The notes under the pieces: generated by a model
The model's input: the letters and a program-made list of their open reading frames with translations, nothing else
Told to the model about the DNA's origin: nothing
Databases searched by the model: none
Origin: Candidatus Amesbacteria bacterium
Lineage (GTDB): Bacteria > Patescibacteriota > Microgenomatia > CAZETR01 > Amesbacteraceae
Reading direction: 5' to 3'
Assembly: GCA_030681075.1 (NCBI GenBank)
Contig: JAUXUE010000047.1
Span: 1 to 7,172 of the forward strand
DNA: 7,172 bases
Position numbers and translations under genes: made by a program
In this document: piece by piece, positions 5,986 to 7,172 of the stretch
Numbering within the stretch: position 1 is the first letter of the stretch
How the letters are laid out: every line of letters begins with the position of its first letter

Positions 5986-6195
5986 TTATAATGCCCAAAC
6001 CCCGGATTTTGGAGGAAGTGTCATAATACCAACATCAACCCGCCTGAGATTGGGGAACTTTTTTTGGGCATTTAGCATAGCTTCAGTAGACGTCGCACCA
6101 CCAGCAATTACCCTGCTACCCACGACCACGCCAGTAAGTCCTGCATATTTAACTGCAATAGTTTTCGGAACGATCAATTTTTTTATACTTGCCAT
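5986..6195 (-). CDS. Small DUF5678-like protein, 69 residues
   Basis: This is a short protein without a signal peptide or clear membrane segment. The order K-Y-A-G, then V-V-V-G-S-R-V-I-A-G-G, a polar helix (S-T-E-A-M-L-N-A-Q-K-K-F-P) and a final strand ending I-M-T-L-P-P resembles, from memory, DUF5678 ('YAGKWVA...IASGKTLEEVLKKAKKKG...VKVP'). These are small proteins of unknown function, common in bacteria and archaea. The match is by pattern only. The ATG at 6195 is preceded by an extended -10 (TGCTATACT) six bases away, so the gene appears to have its own leaderless promoter, 22 bases after the B3 stop. The nuclease follows after 51 bases; the two may form a transferred cassette. Confidence 0.7.
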   Translation of the reverse strand: MASIKKLIVPKTIAVKYAGLTGVVVGSRVIAGGATSTEAMLNAQKKFPNLRRVDVGIMTLPPKSGVWAL

Positions 6196-6201
6196 ATTTT
6201 A

Positions 6202-6209
6202 AGTATAGC
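6202..6209 (-). promoter_or_regulatory. Extended -10 promoter of the DUF5678-like gene, probably leaderless
   Basis: On the minus strand TATACT (6202-6207) is preceded by GC within TGCTATACT, an extended -10, and ends six bases before the ATG. There is no Shine-Dalgarno at a usable distance. It lies just after the B3 stop codon, so it could start a new transcript inside the array. Confidence 0.5.
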
Positions 6210-6217
6210 ATTCTCTT

Positions 6218-6994
6218 TCAAGAACTGGCTGAGGAGTAGTGCCTGAGAGCAAAGTTCCAGAACATTTGGGAAATTACAAAAGTAATTATGGCTACGACAG
6301 TTGATAATAATAGTGATGGTAATATAGGATCGCCCAATAAAACACGTGTGGGAATCGCGGCAATAAAGACCGTAGGAACCAAATAACACAATACCACTCT
6401 GACTTTTTCTTTAAATATCGTGGGGGGTAATTTCCCCGTAGATGCCAATGATTCTATTAGGTGTCCAATATTAAATAAATCAGTCAACCAAAAAGCAGTT
6501 GTGTGGATCATAAAAAATACGTTATATAGAATAAATGATCCAAGCATCACCAACAATAAATATGACATTAATATTAGCGGGCTATTGTTTTTTGATAAAA
6601 TCGAAATCATTATAAAGAGGAGTGGTATCTGTAATAGGCCGTCTGCGTTTTGACTGCCAATTGCCAATAATAACCGAGCTGAAACAGGTTTTGTTAATAA
6701 TTGATCCAAATCTCCCCTTTTAATTTTTTCCGACAATTTATCCATACCGGGTATTGCCGAAATCATCAATAAGCTCCACGAGAAGGCTTGGGTAATTACC
6801 AGCAATACCACCTCAGGCTTTGTCCAACCGGCGATTGCATTCATGCGTCCAAAAATAATTTGAGTAAACAACAAAAAGGACAATATCCATCCCACACTCA
6901 TCATGCTATTGACTGCGAAATTTACTCTAAATTCAATTTCCTGCATCCAATTAACTTTGAAAAAGACTAGATATAGACGAAATATTCTTTTCAT
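6218..6994 (-). CDS. ABC-2 type permease B3 (COG3694-like)
   Basis: This is a membrane protein of 258 residues, the 'B' partner of the partial A3. The N-terminus MKRIFRLYLVFFKVNW, then E-F-R-V-N-F, matches B1 and B2. Six or so hydrophobic segments are seen, with the coupling stretch I-K-R-G-D-L-D-Q-L-L-T-K-P-V and a Leu/Ile-rich central hairpin (about 120-165). The C-terminus R-H-Y-S-S-A-S-S is shared by all three B proteins. The ATG overlaps the A3 stop codon by four bases (ATGA), the classic translational-coupling arrangement. Its 3' end (gaactggctgaggagtag, 6222-6239) is the intact reference site for the sequence split in B2. It diverges from B1 and B2 in lacking the S-F-R-E motif after the coupling stretch. 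Confidence 0.88.
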   Translation of the reverse strand: MKRIFRLYLVFFKVNWMQEIEFRVNFAVNSMMSVGWILSFLLFTQIIFGRMNAIAGWTKPEVVLLVITQAFSWSLLMISAIPGMDKLSEKIKRGDLDQLLTKPVSARLLLAIGSQNADGLLQIPLLFIMISILSKNNSPLILMSYLLLVMLGSFILYNVFFMIHTTAFWLTDLFNIGHLIESLASTGKLPPTIFKEKVRVVLCYLVPTVFIAAIPTRVLLGDPILPSLLLSTVVAIITFVISQMFWNFALRHYSSASS

Positions 6995-7172
6995 ACTCCG
7001 GCCGAAGTATAGGCCTTTGTTCCCTTACTCCACATAGTTTTATAAATAATGACCAGAATTAATATCCAGATTATTCCGACCGTAAATCCAAATACTATCT
7101 CCTTGCCTGCTAGCTTTCCCAAGATTATCTCCAGAGGAAAAGAATACATATATCTAAACGGTAAAAATTTTA
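6991..7172 (-). CDS. ABC-2 type permease A3, C-terminal 59 residues, 5' end outside window
   Basis: The window edge cuts this gene; the first full codon is at 7170. The visible protein runs K-F-L-P-F-R-Y-M-Y-S-F-P-L-E-I and continues to the end W-S-K-G-T-K-A-Y-T-S-A-G-V, with a final hydrophobic helix (about visible residues 28-47). The L-P-F-x-Y-x-x-x-F-P-L block and the ending match type A permeases A1 and A2 (COG4587-like). The TGA stop overlaps the B3 start codon (ATGA). The rest of the protein, and possibly the ATPase gene of the transporter, should lie beyond the window end. Confidence 0.85.
   Translation of the reverse strand, partial: KFLPFRYMYSFPLEIILGKLAGKEIVFGFTVGIIWILILVIIYKTMWSKGTKAYTSAGV

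Noticed and set aside
5816..6202. 128-residue open frame on the plus strand across the nuclease start and the DUF5678-like gene
   Set aside because: It is antisense to two better supported genes and covers both of their promoters; its sequence is low in recognisable features.
6218..6220. TGA read as glycine (alternative genetic code of some candidate phyla)
   Set aside because: TGA falls exactly where the B1 and B2 paralogues end with TAG, and it also closes the ABC-F gene and A3, so the standard bacterial code fits.
6183..6389. Minus-strand 68-residue frame overlapping the end of B3
   Set aside because: It overlaps the conserved B3 C-terminus in another frame; a Cys/His-rich look is a by-product of the shifted reading of a membrane protein.

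Overview
The window (AT-rich, bacterial, standard stop-codon usage) holds the 3' part of a two-gene plus-strand operon and, facing it, a long minus-strand array of ABC-2 type membrane proteins with a small nuclease cassette inside it. The gene content (a YegD-like short Hsp70, an ABC-F ATPase, ABC-2 permease pairs of the COG4587/COG3694 type, a secreted thermonuclease-fold protein with a cysteine-rich tail, a DUF5678-like protein), compact spacing and apparent leaderless promoters would fit a small-genome candidate-phylum bacterium such as a member of Patescibacteria. That assignment is inference. TGA acts as a stop in three places, so a TGA-as-glycine code is unlikely.

Layout: 1..759 (+) is the C-terminal part of an Hsp70-family ATPase that ends after the nucleotide-binding domain. 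It overlaps by 10 bases an ABC-F protein (750..2081, +) whose first ATPase domain has an almost absent helical subdomain. The ABC-F gene overlaps tail-to-tail by 15 bases the last gene of the minus-strand array. Reading that array in its own direction: partial permease A3 (6991..7172), permease B3 (6218..6994), a 69-residue DUF5678-like protein (5986..6195), a secreted SNase-like nuclease (5314..5934), permease A2 (4488..5279), B2 (3698..4486), A1 (2851..3645) and B1 (2067..2870). So there are three paralogous A+B permease pairs in tandem, and no cognate ATPase gene between them. One ATPase upstream of position 7172, or elsewhere, would have to power all of them.

The most unusual structure is at 3646..3712, between pairs 2 and 1. 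The B genes all end in codons for S-S-A-S-S. The uninterrupted end of B3 (gaactggctgaggagtag, 6222..6239) appears in B2 split by exactly 40 bases. The extra DNA carries two back-to-back perfect 7-bp hairpins and is flanked by a 6-bp direct repeat (ggctga). The added bases supply new codons that again give S-S-stop, so the protein end is unchanged, and the old end survives as a fossil just downstream. A diverged copy of the same fossil plus leader lies between the nuclease and A2, which suggests that the nuclease cassette also sits at the end of a B gene. The four minus-strand genes that begin after a true gap (A1, A2, nuclease, DUF5678-like) each have a TANNNT -10-like hexamer only 6-7 bases before the ATG, as expected for leaderless mRNAs. 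B1, which overlaps A1, instead has a strong Shine-Dalgarno sequence.
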